From assembly GCA_035285595.1 (NCBI GenBank), contig JAYKGV010000018.1:1-64000 (forward strand): a stretch of 64,000 bases of DNA, given 5' to 3'. Below are positions 8,406-17,323 of the stretch, one piece after another (position 1 is the first letter of the stretch; each line of letters begins with the position of its first letter). A program made the position numbers and the translations under genes. The DNA comes from VGJW01 sp035285595 (GTDB taxonomy: Bacteria > Cyanobacteriota > Sericytochromatia > S15B-MN24 > VGJW01). The notes below the pieces were generated by a model. The model ran no database searches and had not been told where the DNA came from. It was given only the letters and a program-made list of their open reading frames with translations.

Positions 8406-9527
8406 ATGCTCATGCGCGTGTCCGATGCTCCCTCGTCCGCCGCTGCCCGAGTCCCCTTGATCGGGGGACCTCCGGAGATCCGCACGGATCCCCCGCCGCG
8501 GTCGGTACTGGCAGGGGAAAACTTCTTGCGCCAACTCGGTCTGCACCTCGACCCGGTGGCCCTCACGGGGTCCGCGCGCGAGGCAGCCGCCTGGTGGGAA
8601 CGACACCTTGCACCTCCCGGCGCCATCCTGGTGCCGGCCTACGGTTGCCGCTCGATCATCCAGCCTTATTTGCAGGCCTGCCGCGGCATCCGCTTCTACC
8701 CTGTCGGCAAGGACCTCGTACCTGACCGCGAAGCGCTGATGACCCTCAAGCGGGGCGCTGGTTCCTTGCACGTGGTTCATTACTTCGGCTTTCCCGCCCC
8801 GGATTGGCTGTACGGGCTGGGATTGCCGGTTATCGAGGATGCCGTCCAAGGCCTGCTGGACCCCCGGTTGTGGTCGCGAGGACGATGGGCCCTCGGCAGT
8901 TTTCGCAAGTTCGGGCCGACCTCGGCCGGTGGATTTCTCCTCGACCGAGTGGATATTCCCCCCTTGCCGGCGGCCCCGGATGAGGTGCTCCGTCGCTGGG
9001 AGCGACTGGGCCAGTGGCGGCGAGACAAACACCGTGCGGCGGAATCCGGGGATGTGGCCGGGTGGCTGGACGCCATGGCCAGACTGGCCGCGGACGAGTC
9101 GGCCATGGACGACAGCCCCATCCGGCCCGTGGCCCTCTCGGGCGAGCCTCTCGCACGGCTGCAGGACTTCAAGGTTCAGGACATGCGCGCCGGCCGTCGT
9201 GCGGGCTGGCGTGCCTACCAGGACGCTTTGGCGGATCAGCCCGACATCGTGCAGGTCCTGCCCGAACTTCCCCCAGGGGTGGTCCCCTATGGATTTCCCA
9301 TCCTGACTGAAGCGCGTGACGAGCTCAAGGCCCATCTGCTCCAGCAGGGCATCCAAAGCACGGTTCACTGGGACGTGCCAGAGGAAGTCCCTGCGGCCTC
9401 ATTCCCGGACAGCTACTGGCTGGCGAGCCGGATCCTGACCCTGCCGCTAGGGGGCCCGACCCCCGAGGAGGACGCGAGGAAAGTGGCTGAGACCCTCCTC
9501 GTCTGGACCCGCCAGAAGAAGGGCTGA
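8406..9527 (+). CDS. DegT/DnrJ/EryC1-like PLP protein
   Basis: 373 residues from the ATG at 8406 (8412 is also possible). A PLP fold type I layout is visible: ILVPAYGCRSII is the entry loop, LPVIEDAVQG carries the pyridine-nitrogen Asp (D145), and LGSFRKFGPTSAGGF carries the candidate Schiff-base Lys (K168), as in SFRK-type members of the sugar aminotransferase group. Members transfer amino groups to nucleotide sugars or act as dehydratases. No sugar-nucleotide genes lie nearby, so the substrate is unknown. Divergent from pntAA with about 60 bases between the starts. Confidence 0.75.
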   Translation: MLMRVSDAPSSAAARVPLIGGPPEIRTDPPPRSVLAGENFLRQLGLHLDPVALTGSAREAAAWWERHLAPPGAILVPAYGCRSIIQPYLQACRGIRFYPVGKDLVPDREALMTLKRGAGSLHVVHYFGFPAPDWLYGLGLPVIEDAVQGLLDPRLWSRGRWALGSFRKFGPTSAGGFLLDRVDIPPLPAAPDEVLRRWERLGQWRRDKHRAAESGDVAGWLDAMARLAADESAMDDSPIRPVALSGEPLARLQDFKVQDMRAGRRAGWRAYQDALADQPDIVQVLPELPPGVVPYGFPILTEARDELKAHLLQQGIQSTVHWDVPEEVPAASFPDSYWLASRILTLPLGGPTPEEDARKVAETLLVWTRQKKG

Positions 9528-9530
9528 GGG

Positions 9531-10856
9531 TCACTCTTCGCCGGAGCGGCCGGCCTCGTTGGCAAGATCGCTGCGGGTAGGCCCTGCAGAGACGGGTGCC
9601 TCGGGATTCTCGATCCGCAGGTCACCAAGCTCTTCTTCCGCGATCATGGCCACGAAGACTTCCACCAGATGAGGATCGAACTGCAGGCCCGCCCCTTTTT
9701 GAAGGATGGCACACGCCGTCGCGTGGCCAAGTCCCTTGCGGTAGGGGCGATCGTCGACCATCGCGCCGTACGCGTCGGCGATACATACGATCCGGGCATC
9801 GAGAGGAATGGCCTCGCCCTGGAGACCTTCCGGATACCCACGTCCGTCCCAGCGCTCGTGGTGATAGACCATGGCCGGCAAGACGTGACTGAAATGCCGC
9901 GTGCTTCCCAGAATGCGCCGTCCCATGGACGGATGCTGCTGCATCAGCTCCCATTCCTCGTCCGTCAGAGGGCCGGCTTTCTTCAAAATAGCGTCGGGTA
10001 CGCCGATCTTGCCCAGATCGTGCAGTCTGGCGGCCAACCTGAAGGCCTCGAGACGTTCTCCGGTGTATCCCACCCGTCTGGCCAATCGTGTGGCGTATTC
10101 AGCTACGGCGTGGCTGTGGCTGGACGTGTAGCCATCCTTGGCCTCCACGACCCCTGCCAGTGCCTCGACGGCATCAAGGACAGCTTCGCGACGGAACTGG
10201 AGGCCTCGAACGACGGTCGAAGCGTCGGGCGGCACCTCCTCACCCGAGCGGGCCACCTGATTGCCCCCTGCCTGTTTGGCCACCAACAACGCCCATTCCG
10301 TTCGATCGAGGACCGAGGTATGAGCCTCCCCCGGACGCGCCTCGGCCAACCCGATGCTCACGACTCCCGGCCTTTCGCCGCCTGATTCCACATACGGGAG
10401 CCTATCTGCCACGCCAGCCCGGATGCGTTCGGCCAGAATCCAGGCCCCGTCTTGATCGGTCTGGGGAAGCAGGATGAGAAGGTCATCCCCGGCGAGGCGC
10501 CCCCCAAGATCGCTGACGCGGATACACCCGTGAATGACTCCCGCGACCTGGGCCAACCAGGCGTCCCCCGCGGCATACCCCCTGACACGATTCAGATCGG
10601 CCAAGCGGTCGACATCCAGCCGCAAGATACTGTACGTCTCCGCGTAGCGACGGCTGGAGGCTTCCTGGCGCTGCAACGCGTCCAGGATGACCGAATGACT
10701 CATCAGGCCGGTAAGCGGATCCTTGAGCAGGGCGGGCACGACCTCGGACTCCCCGAGCGTCACCGTCAACGGAAGGTCCGGGTTGCCATCCTCCAGACCC
10801 AACGCCCGGAGCACCGCACTTCGACGATCGGGATCCTCGAGGGTCCAACGAGCCAT
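9531..10856 (-). CDS. GGDEF / HD-GYP c-di-GMP signalling protein
   Basis: 441 residues. A GGDEF-type domain (about 45-205) opens with DPLTGL, but the active-site loop is AGDDL (122-126), so cyclase activity is doubtful. The HD-GYP phosphodiesterase domain (about 222-420) looks complete: HD at 279-280 in ARLHDLGKIG, and HHERWDGRGYPEGL at 332-345 with the GYP signature. HD-GYP domains cleave c-di-GMP to GMP using a metal centre. No membrane segment or sensory domain is seen in the first 45 residues. A good SD (GGAGG) lies seven bases before the ATG. Likely net role: c-di-GMP degradation, perhaps tuned by GTP binding to the degenerate GGDEF. Confidence 0.93.
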   Translation of the reverse strand: MARWTLEDPDRRSAVLRALGLEDGNPDLPLTVTLGESEVVPALLKDPLTGLMSHSVILDALQRQEASSRRYAETYSILRLDVDRLADLNRVRGYAAGDAWLAQVAGVIHGCIRVSDLGGRLAGDDLLILLPQTDQDGAWILAERIRAGVADRLPYVESGGERPGVVSIGLAEARPGEAHTSVLDRTEWALLVAKQAGGNQVARSGEEVPPDASTVVRGLQFRREAVLDAVEALAGVVEAKDGYTSSHSHAVAEYATRLARRVGYTGERLEAFRLAARLHDLGKIGVPDAILKKAGPLTDEEWELMQQHPSMGRRILGSTRHFSHVLPAMVYHHERWDGRGYPEGLQGEAIPLDARIVCIADAYGAMVDDRPYRKGLGHATACAILQKGAGLQFDPHLVEVFVAMIAEEELGDLRIENPEAPVSAGPTRSDLANEAGRSGEE

Positions 10857-10877
10857 GTCAACGCCTCCTGTGCTACA

Positions 10878-12170
10878 TCAGGGACGGAAGTCGATGAAGT
10901 TCTGTGCGCCAGCCCCCGGCATCGTCGCACGCGCCTCGGGTCCGAGCCCTTCGGAAATCAGCCTGAAGGCATCCAGCACGCTACGAACGGGCGGCTTGCC
11001 GTTGCCTTTCGCCAAGGACTCCCAAATCCTCGCGAAGGGCAAGGCGGCCCGGTCCGTGCCATCGACATGGGTGTCATAGAGGTCCCAAATCGCGGCACCC
11101 GCCCGCCACTCGTTGGCCGGACCACGGCAGACCGCCGGCGCGTCCGGGTGCTCGGGATCCTTCTCGTCCGGCACGTTCTCGTACCGCAGCGGCGCTCTGC
11201 GGGGCACCATGAACTCGAAACTGGCATTGGGGTCGTTTGCAGGCACGCTCACGGCCAGTCCCAGAAAGCTGGCAATGCCTTCCGACCACGCCAGGGTCTC
11301 GTCATAACAGCGATCGATCATGTGCTGACCACCGCCGAAGCGCATGTTCAGGCCCTGATCGCTGATGGCATGCCCGAGCTCGTGGCCATTGACATCCCAC
11401 TGCCGAGCCTTGGTGAGGTTGACCTGCCCGAAGCTGTAGTAGTCGCCACTCCCCGGCCAGCGGATCGCGATGCGGGACCGCCAGAAGTCAAGCGACACTC
11501 CCTCGCGCGCGAAGGTCTTCAGGTAGCGGACACCGATCTCGTGAATCCAGGCCGCCTCAGCGTTGGCGGAGCCCTTCACCAGGGAGATTTCGCCCACGTC
11601 TACACCGGATCCGGCCGTGAAGGACTGCCCCTCCCAGCGGTAGTTCTGCAAGTCCCAATACTGGTTGGCCATCCGGTACGCCAGCTTGAGCCCAATGCGC
11701 TGGTACTTGGAGTCAAGATCGAGGCGGAAGTTTCCATCGGCATCCGTTGTGGTGGAGGCCACCACCTTGTCGCCCGATCCGAGCGCCTCGACCGTCGCCC
11801 ACGCCACCGGACTGCGCACACCGGCAAGATCATCGGCCAGCAGGCGCCCCGCCACAGGCACACCCCGCCCAGACCACGGGCCGACGTACGGACGGGGCTG
11901 TCGCGCCAACGCCACGGGAAAAACCCGCAGTTCCCCCGCGGAACGTCCCTCCGAAGCAAGTCGCTTGGAAATCGCCTCGATGGCGTTCGGCGGACCTGCC
12001 AGATCCTCGTCCAGCGCCTGGTTCCCGCTGCGGAACAGAGGCTGACCTGCGGAGGCAGGAGCCACGCGCATCGCCACGGGAGTCGCAGGCCCGCGCGTCC
12101 CTGCGACCAGAGGCGCGCCGCAAGCCACGAGAAGGAACGCCGGTGCAAAAAAGGCGACGGAACGGCGCAT
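10878..12170 (-). CDS. Zinc metalloprotease-like lipoprotein (gluzincin)
   Basis: 430 residues from the ATG at 12170, which has a GAGG site upstream; a TTG 12 bases further out is less likely. Signal peptide with lipobox LLVACG. A beta-sandwich-like segment (about 98-200, with TTDADGNFRLDLD) precedes the catalytic part. The helix NGHELGHAISD (HExxH at about 263-267) and the downstream WSEGIASFLG (Glu at about 297) fit the two-helix zinc site of gluzincin peptidases. A surface-anchored protease is the best reading; the substrate is unknown. It does not match a named peptidase family I can identify by eye. Confidence 0.8.
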   Translation of the reverse strand: MRRSVAFFAPAFLLVACGAPLVAGTRGPATPVAMRVAPASAGQPLFRSGNQALDEDLAGPPNAIEAISKRLASEGRSAGELRVFPVALARQPRPYVGPWSGRGVPVAGRLLADDLAGVRSPVAWATVEALGSGDKVVASTTTDADGNFRLDLDSKYQRIGLKLAYRMANQYWDLQNYRWEGQSFTAGSGVDVGEISLVKGSANAEAAWIHEIGVRYLKTFAREGVSLDFWRSRIAIRWPGSGDYYSFGQVNLTKARQWDVNGHELGHAISDQGLNMRFGGGQHMIDRCYDETLAWSEGIASFLGLAVSVPANDPNASFEFMVPRRAPLRYENVPDEKDPEHPDAPAVCRGPANEWRAGAAIWDLYDTHVDGTDRAALPFARIWESLAKGNGKPPVRSVLDAFRLISEGLGPEARATMPGAGAQNFIDFRP

Positions 12171-12332
12171 GTGAAACCTCAAAAAAAAATAAACAATAGG
12201 TTAAAGAAACCCTAAAGGACTTCACCGATAAATGCAAGAGGCATCTCGAGAACGGACTGTCGTGCCTTGCAGGGCGTCGAGGAGCGTCCTACAAGGATGG
12301 ACCCCACTCCTCTCGTGAAGGACAGGACATCG
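12171..12332. promoter_or_regulatory. Divergent intergenic region with A/T-rich block
   Basis: 162 bases between the divergent metalloprotease and response-regulator genes. 12181-12220 is strikingly A-rich on the plus strand (a run of nine A, then AAACAATAGG and TTAAAG), unlike the surrounding GC-rich DNA. The promoters of both genes must lie here. I cannot assign -35/-10 pairs with confidence. Confidence 0.5.
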
Positions 12333-13049
12333 ATGGCCAAGATCCTCGTCGCCGATGACGACCCCAACATGCGGCTGCTCCTGCAGAAGCAACTCGAGCA
12401 CGAAGGTTACGACACCATCACGGTCGCAGGTGGCGAAGCCGCCATCGATACGTGCAGGCGCGAAACACCCGACCTGCTCATTCTCGATCTGATGATGCCT
12501 GATGTCGACGGACTTGAGGTCTGCCGCCAATTGCGTCAGGACCACAACTTGCCGATCATCATGCTGACGGCCAAGGCCAGCGATACGGACAAGGTCGTCG
12601 GTCTTGCGGTCGGTGCCGACGAGTACATGACCAAGCCTTTCAGCATGATGGAGCTCGCCGCAAGGGTGAAGGCAAATCTGCGAAGGGTCGAGCGGCTCCG
12701 GCGCAGCCTGACCGACGAGCGCCGCCTGATCGAGATAGGACAGCTACGAATCGACGACGACGAGCACACCGTCACCTTGGGAGACCGGCTGCTCGAGTTG
12801 CCCCACAAGGAATACAAGCTGCTCGTGCTGCTCGCGGGAAATCTGGGGAAGGCCATCACCCGGGATACAATTCTTTTTCGGGTCTGGGGCGACGACTTCT
12901 TCGGCGATGACCGAGTCGTCGACGTTCATATCTGCCGACTGCGGGACAAACTCGAGCGCAACGGCCCCTCCCCCGTGGCCATCAGGACCGTTCGCGGGGT
13001 TGGCTACCGCTGCGTCAGAATCGAAGGCGAAGGCGCGGAGATTGAGTGA
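12333..13049 (+). CDS. OmpR/PhoB-family response regulator
   Basis: 238 residues from the ATG at 12333 (MAKILVADDD); an in-frame ATG at 12297 has poor spacing. The receiver domain has the acidic pair DDD (8-10), phospho-acceptor D52 in LILDLMMPD, and the conserved Lys in YMTKPF. The C-terminal winged helix (about 135-235) ends in VRGVGYRC, the classic OmpR-type wing. No histidine kinase gene adjoins it, so it is an orphan regulator in this window. It resembles the single-kinase-hub regulators of cyanobacteria in overall style, but that is only an impression. Confidence 0.95.
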   Translation: MAKILVADDDPNMRLLLQKQLEHEGYDTITVAGGEAAIDTCRRETPDLLILDLMMPDVDGLEVCRQLRQDHNLPIIMLTAKASDTDKVVGLAVGADEYMTKPFSMMELAARVKANLRRVERLRRSLTDERRLIEIGQLRIDDDEHTVTLGDRLLELPHKEYKLLVLLAGNLGKAITRDTILFRVWGDDFFGDDRVVDVHICRLRDKLERNGPSPVAIRTVRGVGYRCVRIEGEGAEIE

Positions 13050-13108
13050 ATCCAGCGTGAAAGCTGCCCCTCAGGTGAGGATTTCATCTGCCGGGGCATG
13101 GTGCTCCA

Positions 13109-15259
13109 ATGAATCAGGAGGACATCCGTCGTCCGGTTGCCCTGTCGCGAGGTGGCCTGGTGGTCGAGACCTCCTCGGGACCTTTGCAGTACGGGGTCGT
13201 TCCCGAAACCCTCAAGGACACGATCGGCCGCTCGAGTGGCGTACCCGCCACCTTCCTGGTTCCGGCACGCCTCTTCTCGCCAGAAGCCGGCATCAGCCTT
13301 GCCGACCTCGAGTTTCCCGTCTACTACAACTATTTCGTGCGCCGCCAGCGCACGGTGGTGGTGTGCGAAGAACGTCAGCGTCGTGACTTGCAGGAGGTCA
13401 TGCGCGAGGCGGTCTTCGGGCCCCGGAAAGTGGATATCTCGCGCGAGGTCACGAGAGGTCCCGTACCCGATCTGGCCGCCGAGTTCCGGTACTTCCGGAT
13501 CTGTCCGTTCCGAGGAGTCGAGATGGAGCTTGGCGACCTTATCTCCTTCGAGACCTTCGACAAACACGGAGTGGTCGAGATCGGAGCCGTCACCTTGGAA
13601 CGACGGGCCGACGGAACCATTCAGGTCCTCGAGTCTGGCCAGCTGCTCGCGACCCTTCCCGCCGAGGTTCCGCTCCCCGGGCCGTCGCCCGAGAAGCACG
13701 AGCGGCGTCAACCCTTTCGCCCCCCCGCCTTCGGACTGACCTTCATCGGCACCGGTCACGGATTCGATCCCGAGACCATGACCAGCGGCTTCATCATCTG
13801 GGCCAACCACCGTGGCATCCTCGTCGATCCCCCCGTGGGCAGCACCGACTGGATGCGCCACGAGGAAATCAACCCCAAGCTCATCGACTCGATCGTGCTG
13901 ACCCATTGCCACGCAGATCACGACGGAGGAACCTTGCAGAAAGTGCTGCAAGAGGGGCGCGTCCGTATTTTCACGACCCCGACCATCATGCGAAGTTTCA
14001 TCACCAAGAATGCGCCGCTGGCCGGGCTCAGCAAGGCAAGATTCGCCACCCTGTTCGATTTCACACCCGTGGGAATCGGCGAACCCGTTCGCATCGAGGG
14101 GGCCGAGTTCCACTTTCGATACTCGTTGCACTCGGTGCCATGCGTCGGCTTCGAGGTCTACTACGGCGGCCGGTCTTTGGTCTATACCTCGGATACGTTG
14201 TATGCCCCGGACACTTTCCGGGCCATGCACCGTCTGGGTGTCGTAGACCAGGGAAGACTGGAGCAGCTGCTGGACTTCCCTTGGCACCACGAGCTCGTCC
14301 TGCACGAAGCCGGAATTCCCCCCTTGCACACCCGCCTGGAAGAGCTGCTGGCCCTACCCGAAGACATCCGGCGAAGGATCATGCTCATTCACCTGAGCGC
14401 CCGCAGCCTGCCTGCGGACACCGGAATGCGCATCGCACCCGCCGGCCTCGCGCAGACCGTCAACCTCATGGCAGAGCGTCCCCGGCAGGGCGAAGCCCAG
14501 GAAGTGCTCGAGGTCCTGTGTCGTGTGGGACTCTTTGCCGGTTTGCCCTGGGCCAAGGCGGCCGAAGCCTTCGCGATGGTCAGGCCAAGACGTTACGTTG
14601 CGGGCGAATGCCTGATTCGCAAGGGGGACCCGGGCACCGAGTTCTTCATCATCACGGAGGGCAAGGCAGCCGTGCGTGATGAGGGGGGCAGGGACCTCGC
14701 CGTGTACGGACCGCACGACTATTTCGGGGAGACGGCCATCGTTCTGGGCACGCCGAGAACAGCCGACGTCGTGGCACATTCGGACCTCGACGTCCTTGTG
14801 ATGACGGCCAGCGACTTGCTGTATCTGCTTCGAGGCACCGACCTGCTCGAGACCCTGCGGCGCCTCGCCAGGGTTCGTCAGCACCCGGCTTGGGAACGTC
14901 TGTCCTACACCAACCTTTACCGCCAACTCACACCGACCCAGCGTACGCAATTCCAGAGTCTGCTTGAACCCGAGCTCTTGCCAGACGGAACGGAGCTGGG
15001 GCACGGCGGACAGAGATTCAAGGCCTGCCATCTGATCGACGAGGGCATCGTCATCGGTGAGATCGATGGCAAGGTCGACAGCCGTTGGGGACCTGGTGAA
15101 CTGGTCGGTGATCTGGCCGCGCTGATGGCAAAGAAACCTTCTCCCCACCGCTTGGTGACCCAGGGCACGGTGACGGCGTACCGGATCTCACCTGTCGCGC
15201 TCAGACAGTTCTTGCAGCACAACCCTGGCATCTATCTGAGACTCGCTTCGGCGCGCTGA
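13109..15259 (+). CDS. MBL-fold hydrolase fused to cyclic-nucleotide-binding domain
   Basis: 716 residues. The N-terminal part (about 1-200) is unassigned. The middle is a metallo-beta-lactamase fold with HCHADHDGG (266-274) plus a later SDTLYAPD segment for the second metal ligand. From about residue 470 a cNMP-binding domain follows: GECLIRKGDPGTEFFII and FGETAIVLGTPRTADVV, the phosphate-binding cassette with the Arg that contacts cyclic nucleotide. A partly repeated, weaker cNMP-like segment may close the protein. Probably a hydrolase switched by cAMP or cGMP; the substrate could itself be a cyclic nucleotide. A terminator follows. Confidence 0.88.
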   Translation: MNQEDIRRPVALSRGGLVVETSSGPLQYGVVPETLKDTIGRSSGVPATFLVPARLFSPEAGISLADLEFPVYYNYFVRRQRTVVVCEERQRRDLQEVMREAVFGPRKVDISREVTRGPVPDLAAEFRYFRICPFRGVEMELGDLISFETFDKHGVVEIGAVTLERRADGTIQVLESGQLLATLPAEVPLPGPSPEKHERRQPFRPPAFGLTFIGTGHGFDPETMTSGFIIWANHRGILVDPPVGSTDWMRHEEINPKLIDSIVLTHCHADHDGGTLQKVLQEGRVRIFTTPTIMRSFITKNAPLAGLSKARFATLFDFTPVGIGEPVRIEGAEFHFRYSLHSVPCVGFEVYYGGRSLVYTSDTLYAPDTFRAMHRLGVVDQGRLEQLLDFPWHHELVLHEAGIPPLHTRLEELLALPEDIRRRIMLIHLSARSLPADTGMRIAPAGLAQTVNLMAERPRQGEAQEVLEVLCRVGLFAGLPWAKAAEAFAMVRPRRYVAGECLIRKGDPGTEFFIITEGKAAVRDEGGRDLAVYGPHDYFGETAIVLGTPRTADVVAHSDLDVLVMTASDLLYLLRGTDLLETLRRLARVRQHPAWERLSYTNLYRQLTPTQRTQFQSLLEPELLPDGTELGHGGQRFKACHLIDEGIVIGEIDGKVDSRWGPGELVGDLAALMAKKPSPHRLVTQGTVTAYRISPVALRQFLQHNPGIYLRLASAR

Positions 15260-15271
15260 CGCCCCAAAGCA

Positions 15272-15310
15272 AGATGCCCTGCTCCCCCGGAAAGGGGCAG
15301 CAGGGCATCT
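15272..15310. terminator. Bidirectional hairpin terminator between convergent genes
   Basis: AGATGCCCTGCT at 15272-15283 pairs with AGCAGGGCATCT at 15299-15310, with further C/G pairs inside. It sits between the stop of the MBL-cNMP gene and the stop of the aldolase gene, so it can serve both strands. No long U-tract. Confidence 0.85.
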
Positions 15311-15319
15311 GCGAGTGAT

Positions 15320-16390
15320 TCAGGCGATGGTGACGGCAGGGTCCAGATAGACATCCTGAATGGCATGCAGCAGGGCGATGCCCTCGTCCATCGGACGTTG
15401 GAATGCCTTTCGGCCGGAGATCAGGCCCATGCCACCGGCACGCTTGTTGATGATGGCCGTCTTGACCGCCTCGGCAAGGTCCGTCGCCCCTGAGCTGGCT
15501 CCGCCGCTGTTGATGAGCCCGGCACGCCCCATGTAACCGTTGGCCACCTGGTAACGAGTCATCTCGATAGGATGCTCGGTGGCCAACTCGGTGAAGACCC
15601 TCTTGTCGATCTTGCCGAAATTGATGGTCTCATAGCCGGACTTGAAGACCTCCGGCATCTTCTGCTTGACGATATCGGCCTTGATCGTGACTCCGAGGTG
15701 GTTGGCCTGACCCGTCAGGTCCATGGCAGTGTGGAAGTCGGTACCGTCCTTCTTGAAGCCGTTATTTCGGGTGTAGCACCAGAGGATGGTGACCAGGCCC
15801 AGCTGATGTGCCCGCTCGAAGGCCTCCGCAACTTCGACGATCTGTCGCCGGGACTCTTCCGAACCGAAGTAGATGGTTGCACCAACGGCCGCAGCGCCCA
15901 TCGCCGCGGCCTCTTCGACCGAGCCGAACATCACTTGGTCGTAGGTATTGGGGTACGACAGGAACTCGTTGTGGTTGATCTTGACGATGAAAGGAATCTT
16001 GTGAGCGTACTTCCGGGCCACCGAGGCCAGAACCCCGTAGGTCGAAGCCACCGCATTGCATCCGCCTTCCAAAGCCAGCTTCACGATGTTCTCTGAATCG
16101 AAATAGATCGGGTTCTTCGCGAAGGAGGCACCGGCGCTGTGCTCGATGCCTTGGTCCACCGGCAGGATGGAAAGGTAGCCCGTGCCGGCGAGCCGGCCGG
16201 TATCGAAGAGACGCTGAAGGTTGTTGAGCACGGGAAGGGGACGATCCGAGGGACCGAAGACCCGGTCGACAAAGTCAGGTCCGGGGAGGTGCAACAAGGA
16301 GCGATCGATGCCCTTGCAGGTGTAGTTGAGCAACGAATCGGCTTCGGCACCCAGCAGTTCTTCAATACGGTGTGCGGTGGCGGTGGCCAT
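15320..16390 (-). CDS. fbaB: Class I (archaeal-type) fructose-bisphosphate aldolase
   Basis: 356 residues. Strongly like E. coli FbaB: LSILPVDQGIEHSAG near the N-terminus, GCNAVASTYG, and TIKADIVKQK, which carries the Schiff-base lysine. C-terminal GGASSGATDLAEAV is the phosphate-binding part. Converts fructose-1,6-bisphosphate to dihydroxyacetone phosphate and glyceraldehyde-3-phosphate without metal, in glycolysis or gluconeogenesis. SD GAGGAG eight bases before the ATG. Monocistronic between a terminator and a divergent gene. Confidence 0.97.
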   Translation of the reverse strand: MATATAHRIEELLGAEADSLLNYTCKGIDRSLLHLPGPDFVDRVFGPSDRPLPVLNNLQRLFDTGRLAGTGYLSILPVDQGIEHSAGASFAKNPIYFDSENIVKLALEGGCNAVASTYGVLASVARKYAHKIPFIVKINHNEFLSYPNTYDQVMFGSVEEAAAMGAAAVGATIYFGSEESRRQIVEVAEAFERAHQLGLVTILWCYTRNNGFKKDGTDFHTAMDLTGQANHLGVTIKADIVKQKMPEVFKSGYETINFGKIDKRVFTELATEHPIEMTRYQVANGYMGRAGLINSGGASSGATDLAEAVKTAIINKRAGGMGLISGRKAFQRPMDEGIALLHAIQDVYLDPAVTIA

Positions 16391-16435
16391 GGGCGATACT
16401 CCTCGCTAGGGAACTCAGTATAGGAGAAGGTTAAC

Positions 16436-17323
16436 ATGACCCATCCCTGCACGCTGGCCGACACCTTGCCACTCGAGGACGAGGCCGGGGACGTGGTGGC
16501 CAAGGCGCGGTCAGGCCTTGGTCTGAGTCATCCGACGCTTGCGGCGGAGCTCGGCGTGCCTGTTCAGGCCCTGCAGGCCTGGGAAGCTCTGGCAGAGGCG
16601 ATACCCGGCAACCTTGCGCCGATCCTGGCCGAAAGGCTTGACCTCAAGGCGGACGCCCTGGCCCGCCTCTTGGCAGGCAACCCCGGACCGGGTTCCCTCG
16701 AGGAACCTGCAGACGGCTGGGAAACCTGTCGATTCACGCTGGCTCCGAGGGATGGAGCCTACAGCTCCAACACCTGGATCGTCAGTCATCCCGAGCGTCT
16801 CGAAGCATGGGTCATCGATCCCGGCTATCGGCCGGAAGTCCCGCTTGCCTGGCTCAGGGCTCGCGGCTTGACCCTCAAGGGAATCCTTGTCACCCATGGC
16901 CACAGGGATCATTCAGGCGGGGCACCTTGGCTTGCGGAACAGACCGGGGCGCCAGCGTGGCTGCATCCAGCCGACCATGAGCTGACCGCCGAGGGCGAAG
17001 ATTTTGCGTGGCAGGACCCCAGGCGGTGGCAGGAGCGGGCGCCCTTCGTCACGTGGAGCCCCGGTCACACGCCGGGGGGCTGCGTGTGGCATGTAGGCAT
17101 CCGCACGTTCGTGGGTGACACGATGTTCGCAAGCTCCATCGGCCGAACCTTCGGGGGCCCGGCAAACCATTCCGCACACCGGGATTCGGTGTCGAGGATA
17201 CTGGGGCGCGGGACGGACGAACTCATCCTCCCGGGACACGGACCCGCTTCGACCGTGGGCCGAGAGCGTGAATGCAACCCCTTCTCCCGATGGCGGGACG
17301 ACTCGGTCAGATCTTGGCCTTGA
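16436..17323 (+). CDS. HTH-MBL fusion hydrolase
   Basis: 295 residues. The N-terminal 80 residues look like an XRE-type helix-turn-helix (RSGLGLSHPTLAAELGVPVQALQAWE), followed by a glyoxalase II-like metallo-beta-lactamase domain: VTHGHRDHSGG, SPGHTPGG, FVGDTMF and LILPGHGPAST supply the ordered His/Asp metal ligands. Hydroxyacylglutathione hydrolase-like enzymes hydrolyse thioesters or act on phosphate esters. The fused HTH could be a DNA-binding module or only a structural helix bundle. Its last 17 bases overlap the convergent small cysteine protein gene. Confidence 0.85.
   Translation: MTHPCTLADTLPLEDEAGDVVAKARSGLGLSHPTLAAELGVPVQALQAWEALAEAIPGNLAPILAERLDLKADALARLLAGNPGPGSLEEPADGWETCRFTLAPRDGAYSSNTWIVSHPERLEAWVIDPGYRPEVPLAWLRARGLTLKGILVTHGHRDHSGGAPWLAEQTGAPAWLHPADHELTAEGEDFAWQDPRRWQERAPFVTWSPGHTPGGCVWHVGIRTFVGDTMFASSIGRTFGGPANHSAHRDSVSRILGRGTDELILPGHGPASTVGRERECNPFSRWRDDSVRSWP

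Noticed and set aside
8345..8626. Extension of pntAA upstream of 8344
   Set aside because: It runs antisense through the DegT-like gene and lacks similarity to transhydrogenase N-termini.
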